Below the pieces are notes generated by a model that was not told the DNA's origin, searched no databases, and was given only the letters and a program-made list of their open reading frames with translations. Both the position numbers and the translations under genes were made by a program. This document shows, piece after piece, positions 41,319 through 50,158 of a DNA stretch of 64,000 nt. The stretch's first letter is position 1. Each line of letters begins with the position of its first letter. Source of the stretch: Streptomyces sp. CB01881 (GTDB lineage: Bacteria > Actinomycetota > Actinomycetes > Streptomycetales > Streptomycetaceae); contig NZ_CP026498.1 of the NCBI RefSeq assembly GCF_002953255.1, positions 8,932,506 through 8,996,505 on the forward strand, in the 5' to 3' direction.

Positions 41319-41966
41319 CTACGAGCCGTAGAGGTCGCCCCCGTAGGACGGGCCGTAGTACTCCTCCAGGACGGCCAGGGGTTCGTCCTTGCGCTCCAGC
41401 GCCTTGGAGATCAGCGCGCGCGACGGCGCGGCCTCCGGGTCCCAGGTCTCGGGCTTCCAGAGGGCGGAGCGCAGGAACGCCTTCGAGCAGTGGTAGAAGA
41501 CCGCCTCGATCTCGACCAGGACGGCGAGTCGCGGGCGGTGGCCCTTGACCGCCATGGCGTCGAAGAAGGGCGCGTCGCTGAGCAGCCGGGCGCGGCCGTT
41601 GACGCGCAGGGTGTCGCCGCGGCCGGGGACCAGGTAGATCAGCCCGATGTGCGGGTTGGTCAGGATGTTGTGGAAGCCGTCCGCGCGGCGATTGCCCGGC
41701 CGTTCGGGGAGGACGATGCGGGTGTCGTCCAGGATGTGGGTGAAGCCGGCCGGGTCGCCCTTGGGGGAGACGTCGCAGGTGCCGTCGGCGGCGGAGGTGG
41801 CGACCAGGCACAGCGGCGAGGCGGCGATGAAGGCCCGGTCGTGTTCGTGCAGGGCGCGGCGCTCCTTGGCGGCGTCGCGGGCGCTGGGTTCGCCGAGCAG
41901 GGCGCGCAGTTCGGCGGCGTCGGTGATCTCGGTGATCCCGGTGATCCCGGTCAGTGCGTCGGCCAT
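41319..41966 (-). CDS. Pyridoxamine-5'-phosphate-oxidase-fold flavin protein
   Basis: 215 residues from ATG 41966. FIAASPLCLVATSAADGTCDVSPKGDPAGF, then TRIVLPERPGNRRADGFHNILTNPHIGLIYLVPGRGDTLRVNGRARL: split beta-barrel of the PNPOx-like group with the FMN-phosphate contacts R, GN and N. The subgroup with MSMEG_1061-type relatives fits by length and motifs. Substrate unknown; may bind F420 or FMN. First gene of the unit with the UPF0060 gene. Confidence 0.75.
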   Translation of the reverse strand: MADALTGITGITEITDAAELRALLGEPSARDAAKERRALHEHDRAFIAASPLCLVATSAADGTCDVSPKGDPAGFTHILDDTRIVLPERPGNRRADGFHNILTNPHIGLIYLVPGRGDTLRVNGRARLLSDAPFFDAMAVKGHRPRLAVLVEIEAVFYHCSKAFLRSALWKPETWDPEAAPSRALISKALERKDEPLAVLEEYYGPSYGGDLYGS

Positions 41967-42073
41967 CGGTCGTCCCCCTCGGATCCGGTGTCGGGCCGAT
42001 GGTACGCCCGGGGCCCCGGAGCGCTTCCGGGGCCCCGCGGGGGCAGGGCGGTGTCGGATCCGGCGGCGGGGCG

Positions 42074-43288
42074 TCAGACCTGGCGGTAGGTGGTGAGGAA
42101 GCGGCCGATGCGGTTGATCGCCGTCTCCAGGTCGTCGGCGCGGGGGAGGGTGACGAAGCGGAAGTGGTCCGGGCGGGGCCAGTTGAAGCCGGTGCCCTGG
42201 ACGACGTGGATCTTCTCGCGCAGCAGCAGGTCCAGCACGAACTGCTCGTCGTCGACGATCTTGTGCACGGCGGGGTCGAGCTTGGCGAACGCGTACAGCG
42301 CGCCCTTGGGCTTGACGCAGCTGACGCCGGGGATCTCGTTCAGCGCCTTGTGGGCGACGTCGCGCTGCTCGGTGAGCCGGCCGCCGGGCAGGACGAGGTC
42401 GTTGATGGACTGGTGGCCGCCGAGTGCGGCCTGCACGGCGTACTGGGCCGGGACGTTGGGGCAGAGCCGCATGCCGGAGAGCATGGTCAGCCCCTCCAGG
42501 TAGTCGGCGGCGAGCTGCTTGGGCCCGGAGACCACCAGCCAGCCGCTGCGGAATCCCGCCACCCGGTAGGACTTGGAGAGGCCGTTGAAGGTGAGGGTGA
42601 GCACGTCCTCGGCGAGGGCGGCCAGGCAGTGGTGCTCGGTGCCGTCGTAGAGGATCTTGTCGTAGATCTCGTCCGCGAGGACCATCAGGTGGTGCCGGCG
42701 GGCGAGTTCGAGGATGCCCTCCAGCAGCTCCTTCGGATAGACCGCGCCGGTCGGGTTGTTCGGGTTGATGACCACGATGGCCTTGGTGCGGGCGGTGATC
42801 TTCGCCGCGATGTCGTCGAGGTCGGGGTACCACTCCGCCTCCTCGTCGCAGGCGTAGTGCACCGCCTTGCCGCCGGCCAGCCGGACCACGGCCGTCCAGA
42901 GCGGGTAGTCCGGCATCGGGACGAGTACCTCGTCGCCGTCGTCCACCAGCGCCGTGACGGCCATCTGGATCAGCTCGGAGACGCCGTTGCCGAGGTAGAC
43001 GTCGTTGACGGTGACCCCGTTGACGCCGCGCTGCTGGTAGTACTGCACGACGGCGCGGCGGGCGGGCAGGATGCCGCGGGAGTCGCTGTAGCCGTGTGCG
43101 TTGGGCAGGTTGCGGATGATGTCCTGGATGATCTCTTCCGGCGCCTCGAAGCCGAACGTCGCCGGGTTCCCGGTGTTCAGCCGGAGCACGCTGTGCCCGG
43201 CCTCCTCCAGGGCGTTGGCCCGGTCGACCACCGGGCCCCGGATCTCGTAGCACACGTCCGTCAGCTTGCTGGACTGCCGAAACTCCAT
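42074..43288 (-). CDS. PLP-dependent aminotransferase (AlaA-like)
   Basis: 404 residues from ATG 43288 (GGGAGG 7 nt upstream). Fold-type I aminotransferase: LNTGNPATFGF, YSDSRGI, NPNNPTGAVY, DEIYDKI, and the PLP lysine in FNGLSKSYRVAGFRSGW, with RFVTLPR near the end. This matches alanine transaminase-like class I enzymes of streptomycetes. Divergent from an HxlR regulator with a palindrome between them. Confidence 0.9.
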   Translation of the reverse strand: MEFRQSSKLTDVCYEIRGPVVDRANALEEAGHSVLRLNTGNPATFGFEAPEEIIQDIIRNLPNAHGYSDSRGILPARRAVVQYYQQRGVNGVTVNDVYLGNGVSELIQMAVTALVDDGDEVLVPMPDYPLWTAVVRLAGGKAVHYACDEEAEWYPDLDDIAAKITARTKAIVVINPNNPTGAVYPKELLEGILELARRHHLMVLADEIYDKILYDGTEHHCLAALAEDVLTLTFNGLSKSYRVAGFRSGWLVVSGPKQLAADYLEGLTMLSGMRLCPNVPAQYAVQAALGGHQSINDLVLPGGRLTEQRDVAHKALNEIPGVSCVKPKGALYAFAKLDPAVHKIVDDEQFVLDLLLREKIHVVQGTGFNWPRPDHFRFVTLPRADDLETAINRIGRFLTTYRQV

Positions 43289-43338
43289 CTGCGGCCTCCC
43301 GACCGTCACCCCGCATGGTTCATGGTTACTTTGTTCTA

Positions 43339-43354
43339 CCAAGTAAGCACTTGG
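43339..43354. promoter_or_regulatory. HxlR operator palindrome
   Basis: CCAAGT-AAGC-ACTTGG, perfect 6-bp arms, with an overlapping TTGG-N5-CCAA at 43351-43363. The site is in the only AT-rich stretch between divergent aminotransferase and HxlR genes. Confidence 0.7.
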
Positions 43355-43385
43355 AAAGTCCAACCTTTTGGCTATGCTGATCCAC

Positions 43386-43925
43386 ATGTCACGCCGAAGC
43401 TACGACCAGTACTGCGCCGTCGCCCGCGCCCTGGACGCGGTGGGGGAGCGCTGGAGCCTCCTGATCGTCCGTGAACTCCTGGCCGGCCCGCGCCGCTACA
43501 CGGACCTGCACGCCGACCTGCCCGGCGTCTCCACCGACATCCTCGCCGCGCGGCTCAAGCAGCTGGAGGGCGAGGGCCTGGTCCTGCGCCGCCGGCTCGA
43601 ACGTCCCGCCAACGCCACCGTGTACGAGCTCACCGAGCGCGGAGTGACGCTCCGTCAGGTGGTCGACGCGCTGGGGGTCTGGGGCCTCGACGCCCTCGGC
43701 GAGCAGCGGCCGACCGACGCGGTGCGGGCGCACTGGGTCACCGGCGCGGCGGGCGGGTTCGGGGCGGAGGAACCATGCGGGACGGAGGAACCACGCGGGA
43801 CGGAGGAACCGCACGGGGCCGAGGGGCCGAACGGGGCGCAGGGACCGCACGGGGCCGAGGCCGGGCGCGCCGTGACGGAGGCAGGGCGTGAGACGGCCGC
43901 AGACACGGTGGCGGCGGCGGGCTAG
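43386..43925 (+). CDS. HxlR-family regulator with repetitive Glu/Pro/Gly tail
   Basis: 179 residues from ATG 43386 (TATGCT about 10 nt upstream suggests leaderless translation). Core: RRSYDQYCAVARALDAVGERWSLLIVRELLAGPRRYTDLHADLPGVSTDILAARLKQLEGEGLVLRRR, with Cys10 at the position used by redox-sensing HxlR proteins. The C-terminal 60 residues are degenerate repeats of G-T/A-E-E/G-P, encoded by GGACGGAGGAACC-type units. The tail is not part of the fold and may vary between strains. Followed after 10 nt by a DUF3291 gene. Confidence 0.85.
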   Translation: MSRRSYDQYCAVARALDAVGERWSLLIVRELLAGPRRYTDLHADLPGVSTDILAARLKQLEGEGLVLRRRLERPANATVYELTERGVTLRQVVDALGVWGLDALGEQRPTDAVRAHWVTGAAGGFGAEEPCGTEEPRGTEEPHGAEGPNGAQGPHGAEAGRAVTEAGRETAADTVAAAG

Positions 43926-43935
43926 CGTTCAGCGG

Positions 43936-44388
43936 GTGACGTCCTACGAACTCGCCCAGGTGAACATCTCGCGGATGCTCGAACCCATCGACAGTCCGCT
44001 GCTCGCGAACTTCGTCGCCGCCCTCGGACGGGTCAACGCCCTGGCCGACGAGGCCGACGGCTTCGTCTGGCGCCTCAAGGAGGACGGCGGCTACGCCACC
44101 GGATTCCGGATCTTCGACGACGAGTGGCTGCTGGTCAACCTCTCCGTCTGGCGGGACCCCAAAGCACTCGACGCCTACGTCTACCACCCCGAACACCGGG
44201 CGGTCATGCGACGCCGCCGCGAGTGGTTCGCCCGTCCCACCGAGGCGATGACCGTCCTCTGGTGGGTGCCGGCGGGCCACCGCCCCACCCCGCAGGAGGC
44301 CCAGCAGAAGCTCACCCTGCTGCGGGCGGAGGGGCCGACCCCGGAGGCGTTCACCATGAGGACGCTGTTCGAGCCGCCGGCGGTCTGA
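43936..44388 (+). CDS. DUF3291 protein
   Basis: 150 residues from GTG 43936, 10 nt after the HxlR stop, so co-transcribed. Begins YELAQVNISRMLEPIDSPLLANFVAALGRVNALADEADGFVWRL, then YHPEHRAVMRRRREWFARPTEAMTVLWWVPAGHRPTPQEAQQKL, the DUF3291 pattern (dimeric alpha-beta barrel, related to antibiotic-monooxygenase-like proteins). Activity unknown; possibly the HxlR target. Confidence 0.8.
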   Translation: MTSYELAQVNISRMLEPIDSPLLANFVAALGRVNALADEADGFVWRLKEDGGYATGFRIFDDEWLLVNLSVWRDPKALDAYVYHPEHRAVMRRRREWFARPTEAMTVLWWVPAGHRPTPQEAQQKLTLLRAEGPTPEAFTMRTLFEPPAV

Positions 44389-44824
44389 CGGCCGCGGTGC
44401 GCGGTGCGCGGTGCGCGGTGCGCGGGGTCGGACCGGGCCGGGCCGGTGACGGCCGTGTGCGGGACGGGTCGTGGCCCGGGCCGCGACCGGAACCCCCGTC
44501 CCCGGTCGTGGCCCCGCGCGTACGGCTCGAATCGCCGCGCACGCGCGCACCGCCCGCCCCTGCTTCCGGGCTGCCCGGCGCGGTGGCCGGGGCCCGGGGA
44601 GCGGGCGGTGAGGTCGCATCACTGTGCCGGTCACCGATAAACGGGTGATCGGTGCTCGATGAGCGGTCGCGTTGATGCGACTCTGCTGCGGTCCCGTCGA
44701 TGCGGTCCTGCTGAGGCACTCCTGCCGACGCGTACCCGTCCGGGCCGGAAGCGGATGAGCCCCCCCGGAAGCGGATGAGCCCCGCCGTCGCACGCCGGGA
44801 CCCTGCGCGTACGATCGTCGGGCT
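44389..44824. other. Gene-free gap with tandem repeats
   Basis: Four perfect GCGGTGC units at 44394-44421, and a 19-nt unit CCGGAAGCGGATGAGCCCC at 44745-44763 repeated at 44765-44783. An AT-richer patch at about 44628-44660 could hold a promoter. No gene seen. Confidence 0.6.
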
Positions 44825-45700
44825 ATGGAGAACACAGCGGAGAAGAGCGCGCCCAGCGTGCCCACCACGCCCACCGGAGAGCCCATTCCCGCCGCTCCCA
44901 GCGGTCGGACCGGTCGGACCGGATACGCCGGCTACGTCGCCGTCGGGGACTCCTTCACCGAGGGCATGTGCGACGAGCTGCTCCCCGACGGCCACTACCG
45001 CGGCTGGGCCGACCGGGTCGCCGACCGCCTCGCCGCCGAGCAGCCCGCCGGCGCCTTCCGGTACGCCAACCTCGCCGTCCGGGGCAAGCTCATCGGCCAG
45101 ATCCACGACGAGCAGGTTCCCGCCGCCACCGCGATGGGCGCCGAACTGGTCACCCTGGCCGGCGGCCTCAACGACGTGCTGCGCCCGCGCTGCGACATCG
45201 CCCGGGTCGAGGAGCTGCTCGGCCGCTCCGCCGCCGCGCTGCGCGCCGGCGGCGCCACCGTGGTGATGTTCACCAGTACCGACCCCACCCGCAGGATGGC
45301 CGGCAGCGCCCGGTTGCTCCCGGCGATCCTGCGGATGAAGGCCTTCGTGCACGAGCTCGGCCAGGACCCGGGCATCGCGGTGGTCGACCTGTTCTCCGCG
45401 CCCTGCTTCGACGACCGCCGGCTCTGGGCCGAGGACCGCCTCCACCTCTCGCCCGAGGGCCACCGCAGGGTCGCCGAGGCCGTACTGGAGTCGCTCGGCC
45501 GGCCCGCCACCTTCGACTGGCGCGCCCCGCTGCCGGCCGCCGCGCCGCGCGGCCGCTCCGAGAAGCTGGCCGCCGACGCCCGTTGGGCCCGCACCCACCT
45601 CGGCCCCTGGCTCGGCCGCCGCCTCACCGGCCGCTCGTCCGGTGACGGCCGGCCCCCGAAGCGCGCCGAACTGCTGCCGTACGAGCCGTCCGACCGCTAG
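44825..45700 (+). CDS. Cytoplasmic SGNH/GDSL hydrolase
   Basis: 291 residues. No signal peptide; the first 37 residues are Pro/Thr-rich. SGNH blocks: VAVGDSFTEGM (Ser), RYANLAVRGK, TLAGGLNDVL (Gly/Asn), and DRLHLSPEGH (Asp, His). Family of streptomycete intracellular esterases. ATG has no clear ribosome site and a TACGAT box about 10 nt upstream, suggesting a leaderless transcript. Convergent with the DUF2079 gene. Confidence 0.88.
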   Translation: MENTAEKSAPSVPTTPTGEPIPAAPSGRTGRTGYAGYVAVGDSFTEGMCDELLPDGHYRGWADRVADRLAAEQPAGAFRYANLAVRGKLIGQIHDEQVPAATAMGAELVTLAGGLNDVLRPRCDIARVEELLGRSAAALRAGGATVVMFTSTDPTRRMAGSARLLPAILRMKAFVHELGQDPGIAVVDLFSAPCFDDRRLWAEDRLHLSPEGHRRVAEAVLESLGRPATFDWRAPLPAAAPRGRSEKLAADARWARTHLGPWLGRRLTGRSSGDGRPPKRAELLPYEPSDR

Positions 45701-45811
45701 TTGGTCCGGGCCGTCCGGGCCGTTCGAGTAGCTGGTTCAAGCAGTCCGAGCAGTCCGCGTGGCCGGGGCGGGCGCTCGTCCGGCGGGGCCGGTGCGCAGG
45801 TGGCGCGCCGG

Positions 45812-47464
45812 TCAGCCGCGGAAGAGGTTGTGGCCGACGTCGGACGGCACCTCGTCCTGGTACGGGGTGCTGTCCGGGCCGGGAACCTGCTCGCCGGGGA
45901 CCGGCTCGGAGCCCTCCCGGTGCAGCAGCACGACGCCGCCCTCGGACCAGATCTGCCGGTAGCCGTGCGCCAGCAGCAGCTCGATCCGGGCCGCCTGCTC
46001 GCGGTCCGTCTTGAACGGGAACGCCCGCTTGTCGGAGCGGATCAGCACGTACTCGCGGCCGCGCGGCTTCTCGTCCACGAGGACGACGTCGGTCCGGGCG
46101 GAGAGCCGCGGTGCGGCCTGGTTGTCGGCCTCGACCGTGGCGCCGTCCGGGATCTGCCCGGCACCCCGGAGCAGCGCCGCCTCGCTGGGCTTGGGCTGCC
46201 AGTAGGAGGGGACGAACAGGTTCGCCGCGCCCAGCGGCAGCGCCGCCACGACCGTCAGGGCCGCCGCCGCCACGCCGAGCCGGCGGGTCAGCGCGTGGCC
46301 GTGGTGGCGGCCCAGCACCTCCAGCGCCGCCACCAGCAGGATCGGCCAGAGGAACGCGTCGTAGTGCCGGGCGATCGACCAGTGGTTCGGGTTGCTGGAC
46401 AGCACCCGCTCCGCGAGCAGCGGCAGGGCGCAGAGCACCGTCGCCGAGCGGAGCGGGAGAAGGAACAGGGTGCCGAAGATCCAGAGCAGCAGCAGCGGCT
46501 TCAGCGGTGCGTCGAAGAGCGCGGAGACGAGGAGGGTGGGGTCCCGGAGGACGTGGGAGAGGGCGTCGCCGCCGTCCGTGCCCAGCGACTGGTAGTTCCA
46601 GTAGTAGCCCGGCGCCCCGCCCATCGCCGGGATCAGCCAGGCGATCGCGGCGGCGGCGGCCAGCGGACCGCCCACCAGGAAGCCGGTGCCCCACCGGGCG
46701 GTCTGCCGGCGGCGCTCGCGGTCCTCGTCCCGGCGGGCCCGCAGCAGCAGCACCAGCCCGTACGCGCCGACCGCCAGGCCCATGTCCTCCTTGGTGCAGC
46801 AGAGCAGCAGCCCCGCCAGCGCGGCCGTGCCGTAGCGGCGGGCCATCCCGCGCTCCAGCATCAGCAGGGTGAGCGGCACGGCGAACGCCACCTCGTGGAA
46901 CCCGCCGCGCGAGGCCACCAGCAGCGGCCAGCCCAGCCCGTACGCGAGCCCCGCCAGGTCGGCGGCACGGCGGGCGGTGCGCGGGTCGGCGTCGGCGAAG
47001 CAGCGGTCCGCCACCCGCCGGATCAGCGGCACCCCGGCCGCGAAGCAGAGTGCCTGGCCGATCAGCAGGGACCGCGGGTCGTCCCATATCCAGTAGAGCG
47101 GCGCCATCAGAGCGATCACCGGCGAGAAGTGGTCGCCGAGGAGGGAGAAGCCCGGGGGGAACTCGTGGTGGAAGCTCTTCAGCGACGACACCGGCAGACC
47201 GAAGTGCGCGTAGCCGCGCACGCCCTGGTCGAAGATGCCCAGGTCGAACCCGCCCAGCTGGAGGGTGGTCCACTGCTGGGCGGCGATGCCGAGGCAGACC
47301 GCGAAGCAGAGCAGGGTGAGGGCGGCGGTGCGGGCCCGGGGGGAGAGGCGCAGAGCGTCGCCGGCCCGGGTGGGACCGGCCCCAGCGGCCTCGGCGCCCC
47401 GGGCGGCCTCGGCGCCCTGGGTTCCCTCGGTGTCCGGGTACGCCGTCACGTCGTGCCGGGACAT
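45812..47464 (-). CDS. DUF2079 polytopic membrane protein
   Basis: 550 residues from ATG 47464 (GGAGG about 10 nt upstream). About 11 hydrophobic segments, with conserved family motifs GGFDLGIFDQGVRGY, FHHEFPPGFSLLGDHFSPVIAL, SRGGFHEVAF and CTKEDMGLAVGAYGL, then a C-terminal soluble-looking part. DUF2079 proteins are GT-C-like, probably lipid-linked glycosyl or phosphoryl transferases of the envelope. Single unit. Confidence 0.85.
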   Translation of the reverse strand: MSRHDVTAYPDTEGTQGAEAARGAEAAGAGPTRAGDALRLSPRARTAALTLLCFAVCLGIAAQQWTTLQLGGFDLGIFDQGVRGYAHFGLPVSSLKSFHHEFPPGFSLLGDHFSPVIALMAPLYWIWDDPRSLLIGQALCFAAGVPLIRRVADRCFADADPRTARRAADLAGLAYGLGWPLLVASRGGFHEVAFAVPLTLLMLERGMARRYGTAALAGLLLCCTKEDMGLAVGAYGLVLLLRARRDEDRERRRQTARWGTGFLVGGPLAAAAAIAWLIPAMGGAPGYYWNYQSLGTDGGDALSHVLRDPTLLVSALFDAPLKPLLLLWIFGTLFLLPLRSATVLCALPLLAERVLSSNPNHWSIARHYDAFLWPILLVAALEVLGRHHGHALTRRLGVAAAALTVVAALPLGAANLFVPSYWQPKPSEAALLRGAGQIPDGATVEADNQAAPRLSARTDVVLVDEKPRGREYVLIRSDKRAFPFKTDREQAARIELLLAHGYRQIWSEGGVVLLHREGSEPVPGEQVPGPDSTPYQDEVPSDVGHNLFRG

Positions 47465-47720
47465 GCCTGCTTCCTCCAGTGATCGGTTGCCGACCGGGGT
47501 CGTGATCGGCTCGCTCCGGGTGTCTCCGGTGCCCCGATTCCGCACAGACCCGAACCGAACCCGCTCCGGACTTGAACCGACACCGGCCGACCACACTAAC
47601 GGACCGCCGTGACCGGGCCCCCGGTTCCCGGCCCGCCGCGGACGCGACGATGGTGTCGGTACGCTCTAGCGGGGACCGGACCGGCCGGGTCCCGCCGCAG
47701 TACGGAGGACCAGCAGCACC

Positions 47721-48662
47721 GTGACCGAGCCCACGCCTGATTCCCCGGCCACCTCCGCGCCCGCGCCGCTGAACCTGCTCTCCGACTGCGGGAACTGCTT
47801 CGGGCTGTGCTGCGCCGCGCTGCCGTTCGCCGCCGGCGCCGACTTCGCCGTCGACAAGCCCGCCGGCACCCCGTGCCGCAACCTGAAGACCGACTTCAGC
47901 TGCGGCATCCACGCCCAGTTGCGCGACCGGGGCTTCCAGGGCTGCACCGTGTACGACTGCTTCGGCGCGGGCCAGCACGTCTCGCAGGTCACCTTCGGTG
48001 GCCGGAGCTGGCGCGAGGAGCCGGCGAGCGCGAAGCGGATGTTCGACGTGTTCCCCGTCGTACGCCAGCTCCACGAGCTGCTCTGGTACCTCACCGAGGC
48101 GCTCACCTTCGCCCCCGCCCGCCCCGTCCACGCCGAGCTGCGGCGGGCCCTGGCGGAGACCGAACGGCTCGCCGCCGGCACCCCCGAGGAGATCCTCGGG
48201 GTCGACGTCCCCGCCCACCGGCAGGCCGTGGCCGAGCTGCTGCTCAAGGCGAGCGAACTCGTCCGCGCGGCGGTGCCCCGCCGACGCGAGCACCGGGGCG
48301 CGGACCTGTTCGGCGCCCGCCTGCGCGGTGCTGACCTGCGCGGTGCCAACCTGCGCGGCGCGCTGCTGGTCGCCGCCGACCTCTCCGGCGCCGACCTGCG
48401 CCTCGCCGACCTCATCGGCGCCGACCTGCGCGATGCCGACCTCGCCGGCGCCGACCTCACCGAGGCCCTCTTCCTCACCCAGGCCCAGCTCAACGCCGCC
48501 CGCGGCGACGCCACCACCCGCCTGCCGGAGACGCTCGCCCGCCCTGCCCACTGGCCCGCCACGGCAGCCGCGTCGGCCCCTTCGGCCCGCCGGCCCCAGG
48601 CCGGGCGTCACCGGCCGCGCAAGCCCCAGCAGGGCTCCGGCCAGGGCAGGCCCCGCCGCTGA
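47721..48662 (+). CDS. Pentapeptide-repeat protein with Cys-rich N-terminal domain
   Basis: 313 residues from GTG 47721. Residues 20-80 contain CGNCFGLCC, then C-R-N-L, C-G-I-H and C-T-V-Y-D-C: ten or so Cys in the arrangement of metal/Fe-S-chelating CxxCxxxCC proteins. The C-terminal half (about 190-260) is seven or eight pentapeptide repeats A(D/N)LxGAD, forming a right-handed square helix, then a Pro/Arg/Gln basic tail. The combination of a Cys head and a pentapeptide helix is unusual. Function unknown. Confidence 0.8.
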   Translation: MTEPTPDSPATSAPAPLNLLSDCGNCFGLCCAALPFAAGADFAVDKPAGTPCRNLKTDFSCGIHAQLRDRGFQGCTVYDCFGAGQHVSQVTFGGRSWREEPASAKRMFDVFPVVRQLHELLWYLTEALTFAPARPVHAELRRALAETERLAAGTPEEILGVDVPAHRQAVAELLLKASELVRAAVPRRREHRGADLFGARLRGADLRGANLRGALLVAADLSGADLRLADLIGADLRDADLAGADLTEALFLTQAQLNAARGDATTRLPETLARPAHWPATAAASAPSARRPQAGRHRPRKPQQGSGQGRPRR

Positions 48663-48751
48663 GGACGCGGTGCCGTGAACACGCGGTGGTGCTGAGCCCG
48701 CGCTGAGCAGGACGCAGGACGCAGCACGCGGGGCCCGGCAGCCGCGCGGCC

Positions 48752-48979
48752 GTGCGGATCACCTGGTCCGACGTCCTGCAGGTCGAGGTGGTGGACGACG
48801 GAGCCGGCCGTCGGCCCGAGGCCCGGCGGGAGCTGTCGACCGGCCACGGGCTGATCGGGCTCGCCGAGCGGATCGCGCTGTTCGGAGGGGAGCTGACCGC
48901 CACGCCGTACCGCTCGGGCTTCCGGGTCACCGCCACGCTGCCGCTCTCCCCGGAGCCGGCACCTTCGCCGGGGGTGTGA
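48752..48979 (+). pseudogene. C-terminal remnant of a sensor histidine kinase
   Basis: 75 residues matching only the end of an HATPase_c domain of NarX/DesK-type kinases: VEVVDDGAGRR, then TGHGLIGLAERIALFGGELTATP and FRVTATLPL (G1-like, G2 and terminal strand). No upstream dimerisation helix, N box or membrane part, and the frame before it is unrelated. A degraded gene left after deletion. Confidence 0.75.
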
Positions 48980-49167
48980 CAACGCGTCGGGCCGTGCGGA
49001 CCGTTCCGTTCCCTGCCGAGGCCAACGCGACCCGGCCGGCGCACCCCGGCCGGCGCACCTCCGGCCGCAGCGCCCGCCGAGCCGAATCCCTCCCCGGTGG
49101 GAGCGGGTACGGACGGACGCGCGTGAGGTCCGGCGCAGGTGAGCCGGGCCGCTCGGCCGGGCCCGCC

Positions 49168-49905
49168 TCAGCCCGCCGGAGTGAGCAGCCGCGCGCGCAG
49201 GTCGCCGATCAGTCCCTCGTCGATGCCGAGCTTGCCGGTGGCGTAGGCACGCACCGAGCCGTGGGCCCGGGTGAGGTCGGCGAGCGCGAGCCGGATCACC
49301 GTCTCCGGTGCGCGCCCGAAGCCCGGCCAGCGCAGCTCGCGCCCGGGGTTGGCGGCGTGCCAGTCGGCCACCAGCTGCGGGGTGGCCAGTTCGGTGAGCG
49401 CGAAGTCCGCGGCCACGTCGTCCTCGGAGACCCCGAGCAGGGTCAGCACCAGTGCGGCGATCAGCCCCGTGCGGTCCTTGCCCGAGGCGCAGTGGAACAC
49501 CACCGGCCGGTCGGCCGTGGCGATCGACTCCAGCACCTCCCGGATCTCCACCACCCCGTCCTCGGCCACCTCGGCGAACCGGTCGGCCAGGTAGCGCCAG
49601 GGGTCGAGCCCCGGGTCGATCTCGGCCTGGTCGTACGGCCGGTGCTCGATCGAGAGGTTGTGGTACGCCACCCCGTCCAGCTCGGCGATCCGCCCCCGGC
49701 GGGCGATCTCCCAGGGGTAGCGCAGGTCGATCACGGTTCCGATGCCGAGCTCCCGGAACCGTTCCAGGTCGGCGGAGGAGGAGAGCTTCCCGAGCGAGTC
49801 CGACCGGTAGAGCCGGCCCCAACGCGTCGAAAGTCCGTCAGCTGTCGAATAGCCGCCCAGGTCACGGAAGTTGCAGAGAGCGTCGAAGGCGATGTGGCGT
49901 GTCAT
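49168..49905 (-). CDS. Tyrosine/dual-specificity protein phosphatase (PtpB-like)
   Basis: 245 residues from ATG 49905. CX5R active site HCASGKDRTG (Cys about 138), preceded by NFRDLGGYST and GRLYRSDSLGKLS, the signature of the actinobacterial Tyr/Ser phosphatase family (DUF442/PtpB-like), and Asp in AEDGVVEIREVL region as candidate acid. Dephosphorylates phosphotyrosine or phosphoinositide-like substrates. Single gene, divergent from the LLM oxidoreductase. Confidence 0.88.
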   Translation of the reverse strand: MTRHIAFDALCNFRDLGGYSTADGLSTRWGRLYRSDSLGKLSSSADLERFRELGIGTVIDLRYPWEIARRGRIAELDGVAYHNLSIEHRPYDQAEIDPGLDPWRYLADRFAEVAEDGVVEIREVLESIATADRPVVFHCASGKDRTGLIAALVLTLLGVSEDDVAADFALTELATPQLVADWHAANPGRELRWPGFGRAPETVIRLALADLTRAHGSVRAYATGKLGIDEGLIGDLRARLLTPAG

Positions 49906-50158
49906 GCCCGCACCCTATCGAGCACACCCGGCGGCGGCCCCCGGCATGGTCGTCGGACCCGCGCAGGCGTCACGCCGGCTCCCCGCTCCGGAAAAGGCGT
50001 TGCCCGGCGCCGGCCAACATGCGTACGGTGGAAGCACTCTGACGAGACGAACGCTCTCTGGAACGAAAGCCGCAGAACGGGAGCGGGCCCGCGCACAGTG
50101 CGCGGTGCCACGGAGGGGCGGCACGCGAATTCGGCATGCCCTCCGGAGGTTTCACCCC

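Noticed and set aside
45624..48611. Very long open frame (about 995 codons) on the minus strand
   Set aside because: It lies across the DUF2079 and pentapeptide genes in another frame, has an Ala/Gly/Arg-skewed composition from GC-rich codons and no domain signature. The same applies to long frames at 57555-61358, 48976-52548 and 37032-39572.
47721..48662. CRISPR-like or tandem DNA repeat in the pentapeptide gene
   Set aside because: The repetition is at protein level (A(D/N)LxGAD) with divergent codons and no spacers.
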